DNA from: Natroniella sp046097105
GTDB taxonomy: Bacteria > Bacillota > Halanaerobiia > Halobacteroidales > Halobacteroidaceae
Assembly (NCBI RefSeq): GCF_046097105.1
Contig: NZ_CP175562.1
Location: 2,108,001 to 2,172,000, forward strand
DNA length: 64,000 nt
Direction of reading: 5' to 3'
Below are positions 44,935-53,154 of the stretch, piece after piece; positions within the stretch are counted from its first letter, which is position 1, and each line of letters opens with the position of its first letter. The notes beneath the pieces were generated by a model. The model ran no database searches. It saw only the letters and a list, made by a program, of their open reading frames with translations, and was not told where the DNA came from. Position numbers and translations under genes: made by a program.

Positions 44935-45723
44935 CTATCTTCTTAAATTATTAGCCTGTTGTAACATCTCATCAGAAGCCTGAATTGCCTTAGAGTTAGT
45001 TTCATAAGCTCTTTGTGCTGAAATCATATCAACCATCTCTTCTACTACTTGTACATTGGATTCCTCTAAAAAACCTTGCGCTATTCTACCAAAGCCATCT
45101 TGCCCTGCCAAACCAAACATTGGTTGCCCTGAAGCAGCTGTCTGCTGAAAAAGATTCTGCCCTACACTTTCTAAACCTGCTGGATTAGAAAAGTTAACCA
45201 ACTCAATCTGTCCTGCTTCTTGTGGTGCTTCATCACCAGGCTCTAAAAAAGTGACTACCCCTTCATCATTAATTGAAATATCAGTTGCTTCAGCAGGAAT
45301 ATTAATCGGCGGTTGTAATAAATAACCATCTGAAGTAACTACCTGTCCATTACTATCGACTTTAAAAGAACCATCTCTTGTATAACCACTTGTTCCATCC
45401 GGCATCATCACTTCAAAAAATCCACTTCCTTCTATTGCTAGATCTAATGGATTCTCTGTTCCTTTTAAACTACCTTCACTGAACAACTTCTGTGTCGCTC
45501 CAGGTCGAACACCATGCCCCACTTGAATCCCGGTTGGTATTTCAGAGCCTTGATTATTGGGCGTTCCAGCAGACCTCATAGTCTGATACATTAAATCCTG
45601 AAAACCTACTCTTGACTTTTTAAAACCAGTAGTATTGACATTAGCTAAATTATTAGAAATTGTATCCATATTTAGTTGTTGTGCCTTCATTCCAGATGCT
45701 GAACTTGATAATGATCTAATCAT
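44935..45723 (-). CDS. flgG: Flagellar distal rod protein FlgG
   Basis: The 262-aa protein begins with MIRSLSSSASGMKAQQLNMD and SNNLANVNTTGFKK, the N-terminal rod signature, and ends with VQVVEEMVDMISAQRAYETNSKAIQASDEMLQQANNLRR, the C-terminal D0 helix. Length is that of FlgG. FlgG forms the distal rod that crosses the periplasm to the L ring. Confidence 0.95.
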   Translation of the reverse strand: MIRSLSSSASGMKAQQLNMDTISNNLANVNTTGFKKSRVGFQDLMYQTMRSAGTPNNQGSEIPTGIQVGHGVRPGATQKLFSEGSLKGTENPLDLAIEGSGFFEVMMPDGTSGYTRDGSFKVDSNGQVVTSDGYLLQPPINIPAEATDISINDEGVVTFLEPGDEAPQEAGQIELVNFSNPAGLESVGQNLFQQTAASGQPMFGLAGQDGFGRIAQGFLEESNVQVVEEMVDMISAQRAYETNSKAIQASDEMLQQANNLRR

Positions 45724-45750
45724 TCTTCACTTCACTCCTTAATTACTTTT

Positions 45751-46494
45751 TTAAGTTCTTCCTACTTCATTGACAGCCTTTCCCATAGTATCATCATGTG
45801 CTTGAATCCCTTTTTGATTAGCTTCATAATTACGCGTATTATTGATCATTCTTACCATTTCCTCAATTGGATTAACATTAGATCCTTCTAAATAACCTTG
45901 TGTTACATTACCGGTAGCAGGGAAGATATTATCAACTTCTGGCCCAGCAGCAAAGAGGTTACTACCTTCTCTACTTAGACCATTCTTATTCTCAAAACCA
46001 GTTATTCTTATATGATCAACTATTACTTCATCAACAAGTAAATTGTTATTATTATCTACACTAACTTCCCCTTCGAAAGGAATTTGTAAAATTCCATTCT
46101 CTCCTAAAACAGGATGGCCATCCTGAGTTACTACTTGTCCTTGGTTATTTAAAGTAAATTCTCCATTACGGGTATACCGCTCTCCCTGCGGTGTCTGAAC
46201 AGCAAAAAAACCCTCTCCTTGTACAGCCCAATCAAAAGTGTTACCTGTCTTTTCAAAACTACCATTACTGTGATCTGTCTTTATTTCATCAACCATTACT
46301 CCACTTCCTATCTTACCAGTTGGAGTTACTTGATGATCAATTCTATGTAATAAATAACTCGGAAACTCATGCTTAGTCGCCACTTGTTTTTTATATCCAC
46401 TTGTATTTAAATTTGATAAATTATTAGAAATAGTGTCATTCTGCTCAACGTTAGAAGTCATACCTGAAGCAGATGTATATAAGCCTCTAATCAT
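45751..46494 (-). CDS. flgF: Flagellar proximal rod protein FlgF
   Basis: The 247-aa rod-family protein has MIRGLYTSASGMTSNVEQND and NNLSNLNTSGYKKQ at the N-terminus and NPIEEMVRMINNTRNYEANQKGIQAHDDT at the C-terminus. Paired with FlgG next door and slightly shorter, it is most likely FlgF, although the FlgF/FlgG split is not always clear in Firmicutes. AAAGGGGG is 6 nt before ATG. It is the first gene of the flagellar unit. Confidence 0.88.
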   Translation of the reverse strand: MIRGLYTSASGMTSNVEQNDTISNNLSNLNTSGYKKQVATKHEFPSYLLHRIDHQVTPTGKIGSGVMVDEIKTDHSNGSFEKTGNTFDWAVQGEGFFAVQTPQGERYTRNGEFTLNNQGQVVTQDGHPVLGENGILQIPFEGEVSVDNNNNLLVDEVIVDHIRITGFENKNGLSREGSNLFAAGPEVDNIFPATGNVTQGYLEGSNVNPIEEMVRMINNTRNYEANQKGIQAHDDTMGKAVNEVGRT

Positions 46495-46544
46495 TAAAAT
46501 CCCCCTTTCTCTAAATTTAACCTTATTTATTAATTAAACACTAG

Positions 46545-46571
46545 ATTATAAAAATCCTGCTAACTATCCAA
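46545..46571 (-). promoter_or_regulatory. Weak candidate sigma-A promoter of the flgF unit
   Basis: TATAAT (46550-46545) on the minus strand is a perfect -10, about 50 nt before flgF, but the -35 region (TTGGAT-like, near 46566-46571) is poor. No flagellar sigma-28 motif (TAAA N15 GCCGATAA) was found. Confidence 0.35.
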
Positions 46572-46632
46572 AAATAAATTTAAGTTTGTATCCCTTATTT
46601 AAATTATAACCTTAAATTTTAAATTTTCAAAG

Positions 46633-46812
46633 CCGAATTACAATTATGTGACACTTTTGATATTACAAAAAAGTAAGACTCTTCGTGAAACCCATAGAAA
46701 ACCATATCCACATGGGTCTGACCCTACATTTCAATTTAAAAACCTTTATGTTGGCAGGGGTCAAAGAGTTTGATTTTGACAGACCACAGTCACAGACCCA
46801 TTATATCAATAT
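46633..46812. repeat. Diverged relative of the palindromic repeat, reverse orientation, different core
   Basis: The left end AATTACAATTATGTGACACT matches the inverse of the right end of copies B and C, and the right end ATATCAATATAA matches the inverse of their left end (ATTGATATA). The core differs: GGGTCTGACCCT (about 46714-46725), AGGGGTCAAAG and CAGACCCA replace the GGGGCGAC and GGGCAGG hairpins. It fills most of the gap 46495-46843 between flgF and spoIIID. Confidence 0.6.
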
Positions 46813-46817
46813 AACAT

Positions 46818-46855
46818 AAAAAAAAAGAGAATTAGTAGCACTACTAACCCTCTCT
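46818..46855 (-). terminator. Intrinsic terminator overlapping the end of spoIIID
   Basis: On the minus strand GAGAGGGTTAGTAG pairs with CTACTAATTCTC (one bulge or mismatch) and is followed by nine Ts. The stem includes the spoIIID stop codon. Confidence 0.88.
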
Positions 46856-47116
46856 TGCATCAGAAGAATTTTTCTCCATATATTTTCTTTTAGTAGCTTC
46901 ACCACCCCTGAAATGACGTTCTGCCTTATTATATTCTAATACTTTTTTGACTTTTTTAGCTAATTGTCCATTTATCTTCTCTAGCCGCTCCGTTACATCC
47001 TTATGTATTGTGCTTTTACTAACTCCAAATACTTTAGCCGCCTGTCTGACAGTTGCTTTAGTCTCATATATATAGTGACTCACCTCTAATACCCTTTGAT
47101 AAATATAATCTTTCAT
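46844..47116 (-). CDS. spoIIID: Sporulation transcription regulator SpoIIID
   Basis: SpoIIID is a small mother-cell DNA-binding protein that adjusts the sigma-E regulon. The sequence MKDYIYQRVLEVSHYIYETK, then ATVRQAAKVFGVSKSTIHKD (helix-turn-helix) and ERLEKINGQLAKKVKKVLEYNKAERHFRGGEATKRKY in pattern, matches the family along its whole 90-aa length. ATG 47116 follows GGGGGA; the frame extends to 47143. It stands alone between a sigma-E-like promoter (47148-47176) and a terminator. Confidence 0.96.
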   Translation of the reverse strand: MKDYIYQRVLEVSHYIYETKATVRQAAKVFGVSKSTIHKDVTERLEKINGQLAKKVKKVLEYNKAERHFRGGEATKRKYMEKNSSDAREG

Positions 47117-47147
47117 CAACTTGTCCCCCTTAATTAACTCCAATATA

Positions 47148-47176
47148 TATATATGTAGAACAAGGATAAATATTAC
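47148..47176 (-). promoter_or_regulatory. Sigma-E-like promoter of spoIIID
   Basis: On the minus strand GTAATATT (47176-47169) fits the sigma-E -35 consensus GKMATATT and CATATATA (47155-47148) partly fits the -10 CATACAMT, with a 13-nt spacer. It would start near 47142, about 25 nt before ATG. In Bacillus subtilis spoIIID is sigma-E dependent, which agrees. Confidence 0.5.
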
Positions 47177-47213
47177 AAAAAATTAAAATTAATCAAAGGG
47201 ATCACTAATTAAA

Positions 47214-48035
47214 TTAATCAATATATTCTAATGGAGATACTTCTTCTCCATCTCTAATCACCTTAAATCTAAGCCTACTCTCAGGCTGGAAAGAACTTTC
47301 TGACAATTTACCAATAACTTGTCCTTGAGTAATCTGCTCTCCTAAAGTTACTCTTTCATTTAAATTAGAATAAATTGTTTTAAATGATCGATTATGCTTA
47401 ATCACAACCTCTGTACCATATAACTCATTTTCAATAATCTCTTTAACCTGACCTGCTTGAGCAGCTTTAACTTCTGTTCCTTGCTGAGCATGAATATCTG
47501 CTCCTGCATTAAATTTCCAAGCTTCCAACACTTCATCATGATACCAATCCCAAGCATTCTTTATTTCTCCAGAAATAGGCTTAATTAAATTTATCATCTG
47601 CTGAGAAGATACAGTTTCTTCAGTTTTCTCAACTTCTTCTTTCAACTCCTCTTTCTTTTCTAGTTCACCTTCTTTTTCTATGTCTGATGTTGATTGGTCA
47701 TCAGTTATTTCCCGATCTTCTTCGGTTTCTAGAGATGATGGTTCATTCCCCATCAGTGGTACAGATACTTGTTCATCAATCTCAAACTGATATTCATTCT
47801 CTTCTTCTAGTTCAATAATCTCTACTTCAGCACTTTCTTGGCTTAGATCTTGATCAGTTATAAAATAATAAATTGCTACGGAAATTCCTAAAACAAAAGA
47901 AATTAAAAGTACTAACATATACTTACCCCACTGCATTCTCTTTAATTTTCCTATTTGCTCCTTTATAAAATTCTTCTTCTTAGCCCAGCTAACAGAAAAT
48001 GGTAGTTTCTTATCTTGATCATCTTTTTTGCTCAC
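47214..48035 (-). CDS. SpoIIQ-like membrane protein with degenerate LytM (M23) domain
   Basis: The 273-aa protein has a cytosolic N-terminus, one membrane helix (about 39-59), an acidic linker (60-145) and a LytM/M23 domain (about 150-273). The zinc ligands are lost: the first His position is Asn176 (FNAGAD, Asp180 kept), the YAHL motif reads YSNL (Asn224) and HLHF reads RLRF (254-257). This matches Bacillus SpoIIQ, whose LytM domain is inactive and binds SpoIIIAH across the forespore envelope; its place between spoIIID and spoIID supports that role. The start is GTG 48035, 5 nt after GGAGGTGG. Confidence 0.8.
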   Translation of the reverse strand: MSKKDDQDKKLPFSVSWAKKKNFIKEQIGKLKRMQWGKYMLVLLISFVLGISVAIYYFITDQDLSQESAEVEIIELEEENEYQFEIDEQVSVPLMGNEPSSLETEEDREITDDQSTSDIEKEGELEKKEELKEEVEKTEETVSSQQMINLIKPISGEIKNAWDWYHDEVLEAWKFNAGADIHAQQGTEVKAAQAGQVKEIIENELYGTEVVIKHNRSFKTIYSNLNERVTLGEQITQGQVIGKLSESSFQPESRLRFKVIRDGEEVSPLEYID

Positions 48036-48125
48036 TTAATCCACCTCCAGAATTATGATTTCCAGAAATGAATATTTTATACATTCATTTTCCATTAATT
48101 TCTTATAGCCTGGTCACTTATTCTT

Positions 48126-49121
48126 CTAATAATAGCTTAGTTCTGTTTCAGGATAATAGTGTTTTAAAATTTCTTGATAATTATACCCATCTCCTGCCAT
48201 TCCATTTGCTCCATATTGACTCATTCCTACCCCATGACCATAACCAGAAGTAATAATCTTAACTTCTTCTTCGTTCGTTTTGATCAGAAAGTTTGTTGAT
48301 CTAATCCCTAATTTTTGTCTGAACTCTCGTCCAGAGAAGAGATGATTACCCACTCTTACTTTTAAAACCCGATCACTTAAACTTCTATTAAGTATCTTAA
48401 TCTCTTGAAGTAGATTACTACTTATTCCTAGCTTATGGTTAAATTCTCGGACTGAAAAGATTTCTTGATCTTGATAATATGGGGAGTCTTTTTCGTATAT
48501 GCTAGCTACTGATCTTAAATATGGTAGATCATTCCCCCAAACTTCAACTGCTGCTGCTGTATAATCTCCACTAGTAGAATGATAAACAGCATTAATTAGT
48601 TCATCTTGATATTTTATTATAATCCCGGCAGTTTCTTCTACTGCTGCTGAAATTCGTGGCCAATAAAATAAATAATTTAAGCCTCCCCACCTATCTAACA
48701 ACTCTGCTTTAGAAGTCCATGCTTGATCTATTGTGCTATCAGTCGTTAATGGTTGCCCCTGTTCTAAGTTTCTAAGGGCATAGGTTCTAGCAGCTACTGC
48801 TTGAGCTTTTAAAGCTTCAAATTCAAAAACAGCTGGCATTTCTGCCGCTACAACCCCCTTTAAATACTCTTCTAAATCTAAAAATAATATCTCATCTGTA
48901 ACATTGTCATAAACCTCAATCTCAATTGATGGACTAGCAAAATAATTAGATAAGTTTATTATCACGATAGGAATTACAATCATTAACAATAACAAAGATA
49001 TAATCAAACAAAGTAATAATTTATTATTAACTCTTCTCCCCCCCAATAACTCTGTTTTGTTAATTTTTATGCTGTTTAAATTTAGATATTCCAAATAAAA
49101 ATAAAGTAAGCTAATAACCAT
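48126..49121 (-). CDS. spoIID: Stage II sporulation protein D (SpoIID), peptidoglycan lytic transglycosylase
   Basis: SpoIID degrades septal peptidoglycan during engulfment. The protein has a membrane helix (about 36-58) and the SpoIID domain with LEEYLKGVVAAEMPAVFEFEALKAQAVAARTYAL, in pattern the family signature including the catalytic Glu, then YHSTSGDYT and GYGHGVGMSQYGA near the C-terminus. ATG 49121 follows AAGGTGATT; it gives an N-terminal extension of about 35 residues before the helix. It neighbours murA and the SpoIIQ-like gene, an arrangement also common in other spore formers. Confidence 0.95.
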   Translation of the reverse strand: MVISLLYFYLEYLNLNSIKINKTELLGGRRVNNKLLLCLIISLLLLMIVIPIVIINLSNYFASPSIEIEVYDNVTDEILFLDLEEYLKGVVAAEMPAVFEFEALKAQAVAARTYALRNLEQGQPLTTDSTIDQAWTSKAELLDRWGGLNYLFYWPRISAAVEETAGIIIKYQDELINAVYHSTSGDYTAAAVEVWGNDLPYLRSVASIYEKDSPYYQDQEIFSVREFNHKLGISSNLLQEIKILNRSLSDRVLKVRVGNHLFSGREFRQKLGIRSTNFLIKTNEEEVKIITSGYGHGVGMSQYGANGMAGDGYNYQEILKHYYPETELSYY

Positions 49122-49164
49122 TTAATCACCTTAAAACTAAAAAATTATCTATAAACCTGTAGTG

Positions 49165-49204
49165 CCCTTAAAAAGAAAAAAGTACCCCTTATTCAGAGGT
49201 ACTT
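49165..49204 (-). terminator. Intrinsic terminator at the end of murA
   Basis: On the minus strand AAGTACC and GGTACTT pair, with an extra CT/GG step, around the stop codon, followed by TTTTCTTTTT. It ends the murA unit. Confidence 0.8.
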
Positions 49205-50451
49205 ACTCGCTTGATATCAACACCGATTCCTTTTAATTTTTCTGTTACACTTTCATATCCACGTTCAATATGATAGATATCTGTTATCTTTGTTTTTCCT
49301 TCTGCTGCTAAAGCAGCTAAAATCAAAGCTGCACCAGCTCGTAAATCGGTAGCCTTTACTTTAGCTCCACTCAAATTAGATTTTTTAACTATCGCACTCC
49401 TACCATCTATTCTAATATCTGCTCCCATTCTTCTTAATTCATCAGCATGACCAAACCGATTTTCGAATACTGTTTCAACAACTATACTATTTCCTTCAGC
49501 TTGAGTCAATAAGGCCATAAATTGAGACTGCATATCAGTAGGAAATCCAGGATAAGGTAATGTTTTGATATCTGCAGATTTTAGCTGTCCGTTACCAATT
49601 ACTTTAACTCCACTGACATCTTCTTCTATCTTAACCCCCATTTCCTTCAGTTTAGCAATTAAAGGCTTAATGTGTTCTACCAAAACATTATTAATATATA
49701 ATTCACTTCCTGTAATTGCAGCTGCCATCATATAGGTACCTGACTCAATTCGATCTGGAATGATTGTATATTCACTACCATTTAGCTGTTCAACCCCTGT
49801 AATCCGAATTATATCAGTTCCAGCTCCTTTGATCTTGGCCCCCATTACATTTAAATAATTTGCTAAATCAATAATCTCTGGCTCTCGTGCTGCATTTTCA
49901 ATAATTGTTTTTCCTTCAGCTGTAGTTGCCGCCATAATTATATTCATTGTAGCTCCTACGCTAGGATAATCTAAGTAAATTTTAGTACCTGTTAGTTTAT
50001 TAGCTTTTATTTCTACTACACCATGTTCAATTTCTACTTCAGCTCCTAAAGCTCTAAATCCTTTCAAATGCAGATCAATTGGTCGATTACCAATTTCACA
50101 ACCACCAGGCAAGGTAGTTGCAGCCTCACCATACCGGGCCAACAAAGCACCCAAAGCATAATAAGATGCTCTCATCTTACGGGCTAGAGAATAAGGAACT
50201 TCTAAACGATTAACAATATCAGTATTAATCATTAATTTATTTTGATCATAATCAAGATCAACTTCTGCTCCTAAAGACACCAGTATCTTAATTAAGTTAT
50301 TAATATCCCTTAAATTAGGTATCCCATATAATACACTCTTTCCAACTCCCATTAAGCTTGCAGTTACAATTGGCAAAGCAGCATTCTTTGCTCCACTAAT
50401 GCATACTTCTCCTTCTAATTTATTGCCACCATTTATTACTAGATGTTCCAT
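49189..50451 (-). CDS. murA: UDP-N-acetylglucosamine 1-carboxyvinyltransferase MurA
   Basis: MurA makes the first committed peptidoglycan precursor. The sequence shows NGGNKLEGEVCISGAKNAALPI, LPGGCEIGNRPIDLHLKGF (with the catalytic Cys of GGCxIG), GATMNIIMAA and ENRFGHADELRRMGADI. Cys is present, so fosfomycin would be expected to bind. ATG 50451 with AGGAGG upstream is preferred to the frame start at 50508. Next to spoIID, as in many Firmicutes. Confidence 0.96.
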   Translation of the reverse strand: MEHLVINGGNKLEGEVCISGAKNAALPIVTASLMGVGKSVLYGIPNLRDINNLIKILVSLGAEVDLDYDQNKLMINTDIVNRLEVPYSLARKMRASYYALGALLARYGEAATTLPGGCEIGNRPIDLHLKGFRALGAEVEIEHGVVEIKANKLTGTKIYLDYPSVGATMNIIMAATTAEGKTIIENAAREPEIIDLANYLNVMGAKIKGAGTDIIRITGVEQLNGSEYTIIPDRIESGTYMMAAAITGSELYINNVLVEHIKPLIAKLKEMGVKIEEDVSGVKVIGNGQLKSADIKTLPYPGFPTDMQSQFMALLTQAEGNSIVVETVFENRFGHADELRRMGADIRIDGRSAIVKKSNLSGAKVKATDLRAGAALILAALAAEGKTKITDIYHIERGYESVTEKLKGIGVDIKRVSTSE

Positions 50452-50541
50452 ATTATTATTTCCTCCTATCCTTATAATCAAAAGCCCACTGAAACTATTC
50501 TTGATCAAACTATAAATTCCTGCCTCCTAGCACAAATTAAA

Positions 50542-51132
50542 TTAGTGATCACCAGGACAATTTTTTCCAAACATCTTATCAAGCCAAGTTATCTTGTGAT
50601 AATTTTTTAATTCTTCAGGAGCACGCTCTTCTAATAGGCTATAACATTTAGAACAGATCTTTTTACCTCTAGCATTAATTAGTTCTTCAGGAAGCCCCTT
50701 TTGCTTTAGCCTTTCCTTACGTTGTTCTACAAAGATATCTTCTCTATTAACAGCATGATCGCTAACTACCACTAAGCCTATCTCTCCTTTAAAATCTGGA
50801 GAACTAACTTTTTTAAAAGATAGATTATTTTCCCTTGCAACTTTTATGTATTCTTTAGCTGCTGAAGAGGAAACTTTACTATCAATAATTAATTTTTTAG
50901 CTGCTGAATCCTTGGTACTGGTTATAATTTCAGGATAAACCCCTTCTTCCTCCACCTGAGTGATAGTCAATGCCTTTAACACTCTTTCTTTAAATTCACC
51001 TAAATATTGATTTCGCTCTCCCTTCTTTAATTCAAGCCCACCATGAGCTTCTACTCCTACTTTTCTTTCTAGTTCACTCTTTCCTTGTTGACTTTTAAAT
51101 GCTTCTTGTTGCAAATCTTTATCTTTACTCAT
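50542..51132 (-). CDS. DUF1694 (YueI-like) protein with a Cys-containing C-terminal extension
   Basis: The segment GERNQYLGEFKERVLKALTITQV and VSSSAAKEYIKVARENNLSFKKV match the DUF1694/YueI family, whose function is unknown. Unlike the usual short members (about 130 aa), this protein of 196 aa carries a C-terminal extension with CSKC (160-163), His179, Cys192 and a terminal His, arranged like a possible metal or redox site. AGAGGTGAT precedes ATG 51132. It lies between murA and the atp terminator and is probably transcribed with murA. Confidence 0.7.
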   Translation of the reverse strand: MSKDKDLQQEAFKSQQGKSELERKVGVEAHGGLELKKGERNQYLGEFKERVLKALTITQVEEEGVYPEIITSTKDSAAKKLIIDSKVSSSAAKEYIKVARENNLSFKKVSSPDFKGEIGLVVVSDHAVNREDIFVEQRKERLKQKGLPEELINARGKKICSKCYSLLEERAPEELKNYHKITWLDKMFGKNCPGDH

Positions 51133-51266
51133 ATTTTATCACCTCTAAGTTAGTATTGACCAGAACAAAACATTATATTATTTCAAGGGTAGATTTGTCA
51201 AGAATATTAAAGCTATTTTGTAATATAACCTAAATTGCAATAATATATTACCATTTTTTATGTCCA

Positions 51267-51299
51267 TAAAAAAAGAGCAAGAGATATGATCTCTTACTC
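51267..51299 (-). terminator. Intrinsic terminator of the atp operon
   Basis: On the minus strand GAGTAAGAGAT pairs with ATCTCTTGCTC (one mismatch) around a 3-nt loop, followed by seven Ts. The stem includes the atpC stop codon. Confidence 0.9.
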
Positions 51300-51704
51300 A
51301 AAATTATTGCCTTTAGTAACTTTTAATCTATTTAATGCCCTTTGTAGAGCCAATTCAGCCCTTTTTTCATTAATATTCTCTGTCTTGGACCCAAGCCTAT
51401 CTTCTGCACGTTTCTTAGCAGCTTCTGCTCGCTCTACATCAATTTTATCAGCAAATTCAGCTGAATCAACTAAAATAATCGTCTCTTCTGGTCTAACTTC
51501 CATATAACCTTTAGTTGCAGCCAATATCTGCTCTTCATTATCTTCTTTAATTCTAATAGCTCCAATATCCAACCCTGTAATTAAAGGAATATGCTCAGGC
51601 ATAATCCCTCTATCTCCATCGATAGTTCTTACAGTAACTCTTTCTATCTCATTGTCATAAACCACTTTTTCTGGAGTAACGATATTTAATCTCATTTTTG
51701 GCAT
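51294..51704 (-). CDS. atpC: ATP synthase epsilon subunit
   Basis: The 136-aa protein has the beta-sandwich N-terminal domain (LNIVTPEKVVYDNEIERVTVRT, GIMPEHIPLITGL) and the C-terminal helical hairpin (about 87-135). It links the F1 head to the rotor and can inhibit ATP hydrolysis. It ends the operon in the standard order. Confidence 0.96.
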   Translation of the reverse strand: MPKMRLNIVTPEKVVYDNEIERVTVRTIDGDRGIMPEHIPLITGLDIGAIRIKEDNEEQILAATKGYMEVRPEETIILVDSAEFADKIDVERAEAAKKRAEDRLGSKTENINEKRAELALQRALNRLKVTKGNNFE

Positions 51705-51706
51705 GA

Positions 51707-53137
51707 TTAATCACGCCCTTTTGAATTTTCTGCTTTCTCTACTGCTTCATCAATTGTTCCTACATACAAGAATGCTTCTTCAGGTAAATCATCATGCTTT
51801 CCTTCTAAAATCTCTTTAAAACCACGAACTGTTTCATCAACAGATACATAAGTACCAGGCATCCCTGTAAACTGCTCTGCTACAAAAAACGGTTGAGATA
51901 GGAAACGTTCAATCTTTCTTGCTCGTTCCACGGCTAACTTATCATCTTCTGACAGTTCATCCATACCTAAAATTGCAATAATATCTTGTAAGTCTTTATA
52001 TCTCTGTAAAATCTCCTGTACTTGACGTGCTACTTGATAATGCTCATCCCCTACAATATTTGGATCCAAGATTCGTGAAGTAGAATCTAATGGATCTACT
52101 GCAGGATAGATACCCTTCTCCGCAATCGGTCTTGATAATACAGTTGTTGCATCTAAGTGAGCAAAAGTCGTTGCTGGAGCAGGATCTGTCAAGTCATCTG
52201 CTGGTACATAAACTGCCTGTACAGATGTAATTGAACCATCCTTAGTTGAAGTAATTCTCTCCTGTAAATCTCCTACATCTGTTGCCAAAGTTGGCTGATA
52301 ACCTACTGCTGATGGCATTCTTCCTAATAAAGCCGAAACCTCAGAACCTGCTTGAATAAATCGGAAGATATTATCAATAAATAACAGTACATCCTGTCCG
52401 GCTTGATCACGGAAATATTCAGCCATCGTCAACCCTGTCAAACCAACCCTCATTCTAGCTCCAGGTGGTTCATTCATTTGCCCATAAACTAAAGCAACTT
52501 TATCTAATACTCCTGATTCTTTCATTTCTAACCATAAGTCATTACCCTCTCTAGTACGTTCACCTACACCAGAAAATACTGAATAACCACCATGCTCAGT
52601 CGCTATATTATTTATTAATTCCATAATCAAAACTGTCTTACCTACACCTGCACCTCCAAATAGACCTACTTTACCACCTCGAGCATAAGGAGCTAATAAA
52701 TCAACCACCTTAATTCCTGTTTCAAATATCTCAGTAGATGTATCCTGTTCTTCATAAGCAGGTGCATCTCTATGAATTGGAGCATAGGCGTCAGCTTCTA
52801 CATCTCCTTGTTCATCAACCGGCTCACCTAATACATTGAATATTCTCCCTAAACATTCTTCACCAGTCGGAACGGATATTGGCCCATCTAAATCCAAAGC
52901 ATCCATCCCTCTAACTAAACCATCAGTAGATGACATAGCTACACCCTTAACTCGATTGTCACCTACTTGTTGCATAATTTCAATTATAACATCACGTTCG
53001 TTTCTTTTATCTATAATTTTTACTGCACCATTAATTTCTGGTAATTCACCACTATCAAATTCAACTTCAACTACTGGACCAATAACCTGGACAACTTGTC
53101 CAACATTTTGGTCTGTAGCAGTATTTTGACTCATCAT
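51707..53137 (-). CDS. atpD: ATP synthase beta subunit
   Basis: Catalytic F1 subunit, 476 aa, with Walker A GGAGVGKT (161-168), the GERTREGNDLW segment, Walker B LLFIDNIFRF and the DELSEDDKLAVERARKI turn (DELSEED type) that touches gamma. It is 2 nt from atpC and 17 nt from atpG. Confidence 0.98.
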   Translation of the reverse strand: MMSQNTATDQNVGQVVQVIGPVVEVEFDSGELPEINGAVKIIDKRNERDVIIEIMQQVGDNRVKGVAMSSTDGLVRGMDALDLDGPISVPTGEECLGRIFNVLGEPVDEQGDVEADAYAPIHRDAPAYEEQDTSTEIFETGIKVVDLLAPYARGGKVGLFGGAGVGKTVLIMELINNIATEHGGYSVFSGVGERTREGNDLWLEMKESGVLDKVALVYGQMNEPPGARMRVGLTGLTMAEYFRDQAGQDVLLFIDNIFRFIQAGSEVSALLGRMPSAVGYQPTLATDVGDLQERITSTKDGSITSVQAVYVPADDLTDPAPATTFAHLDATTVLSRPIAEKGIYPAVDPLDSTSRILDPNIVGDEHYQVARQVQEILQRYKDLQDIIAILGMDELSEDDKLAVERARKIERFLSQPFFVAEQFTGMPGTYVSVDETVRGFKEILEGKHDDLPEEAFLYVGTIDEAVEKAENSKGRD

Positions 53138-53154
53138 AATACCCCCTCTAACTC

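Noticed and set aside
48054..48082. Sigma-F-like promoter (GTATA N14 GGAAATCATA) upstream of the SpoIIQ-like gene
   Set aside because: It would start the message at the ribosome site itself (near 48047), leaving no room for a leader, and it misses one consensus base. Possible but not supported enough.
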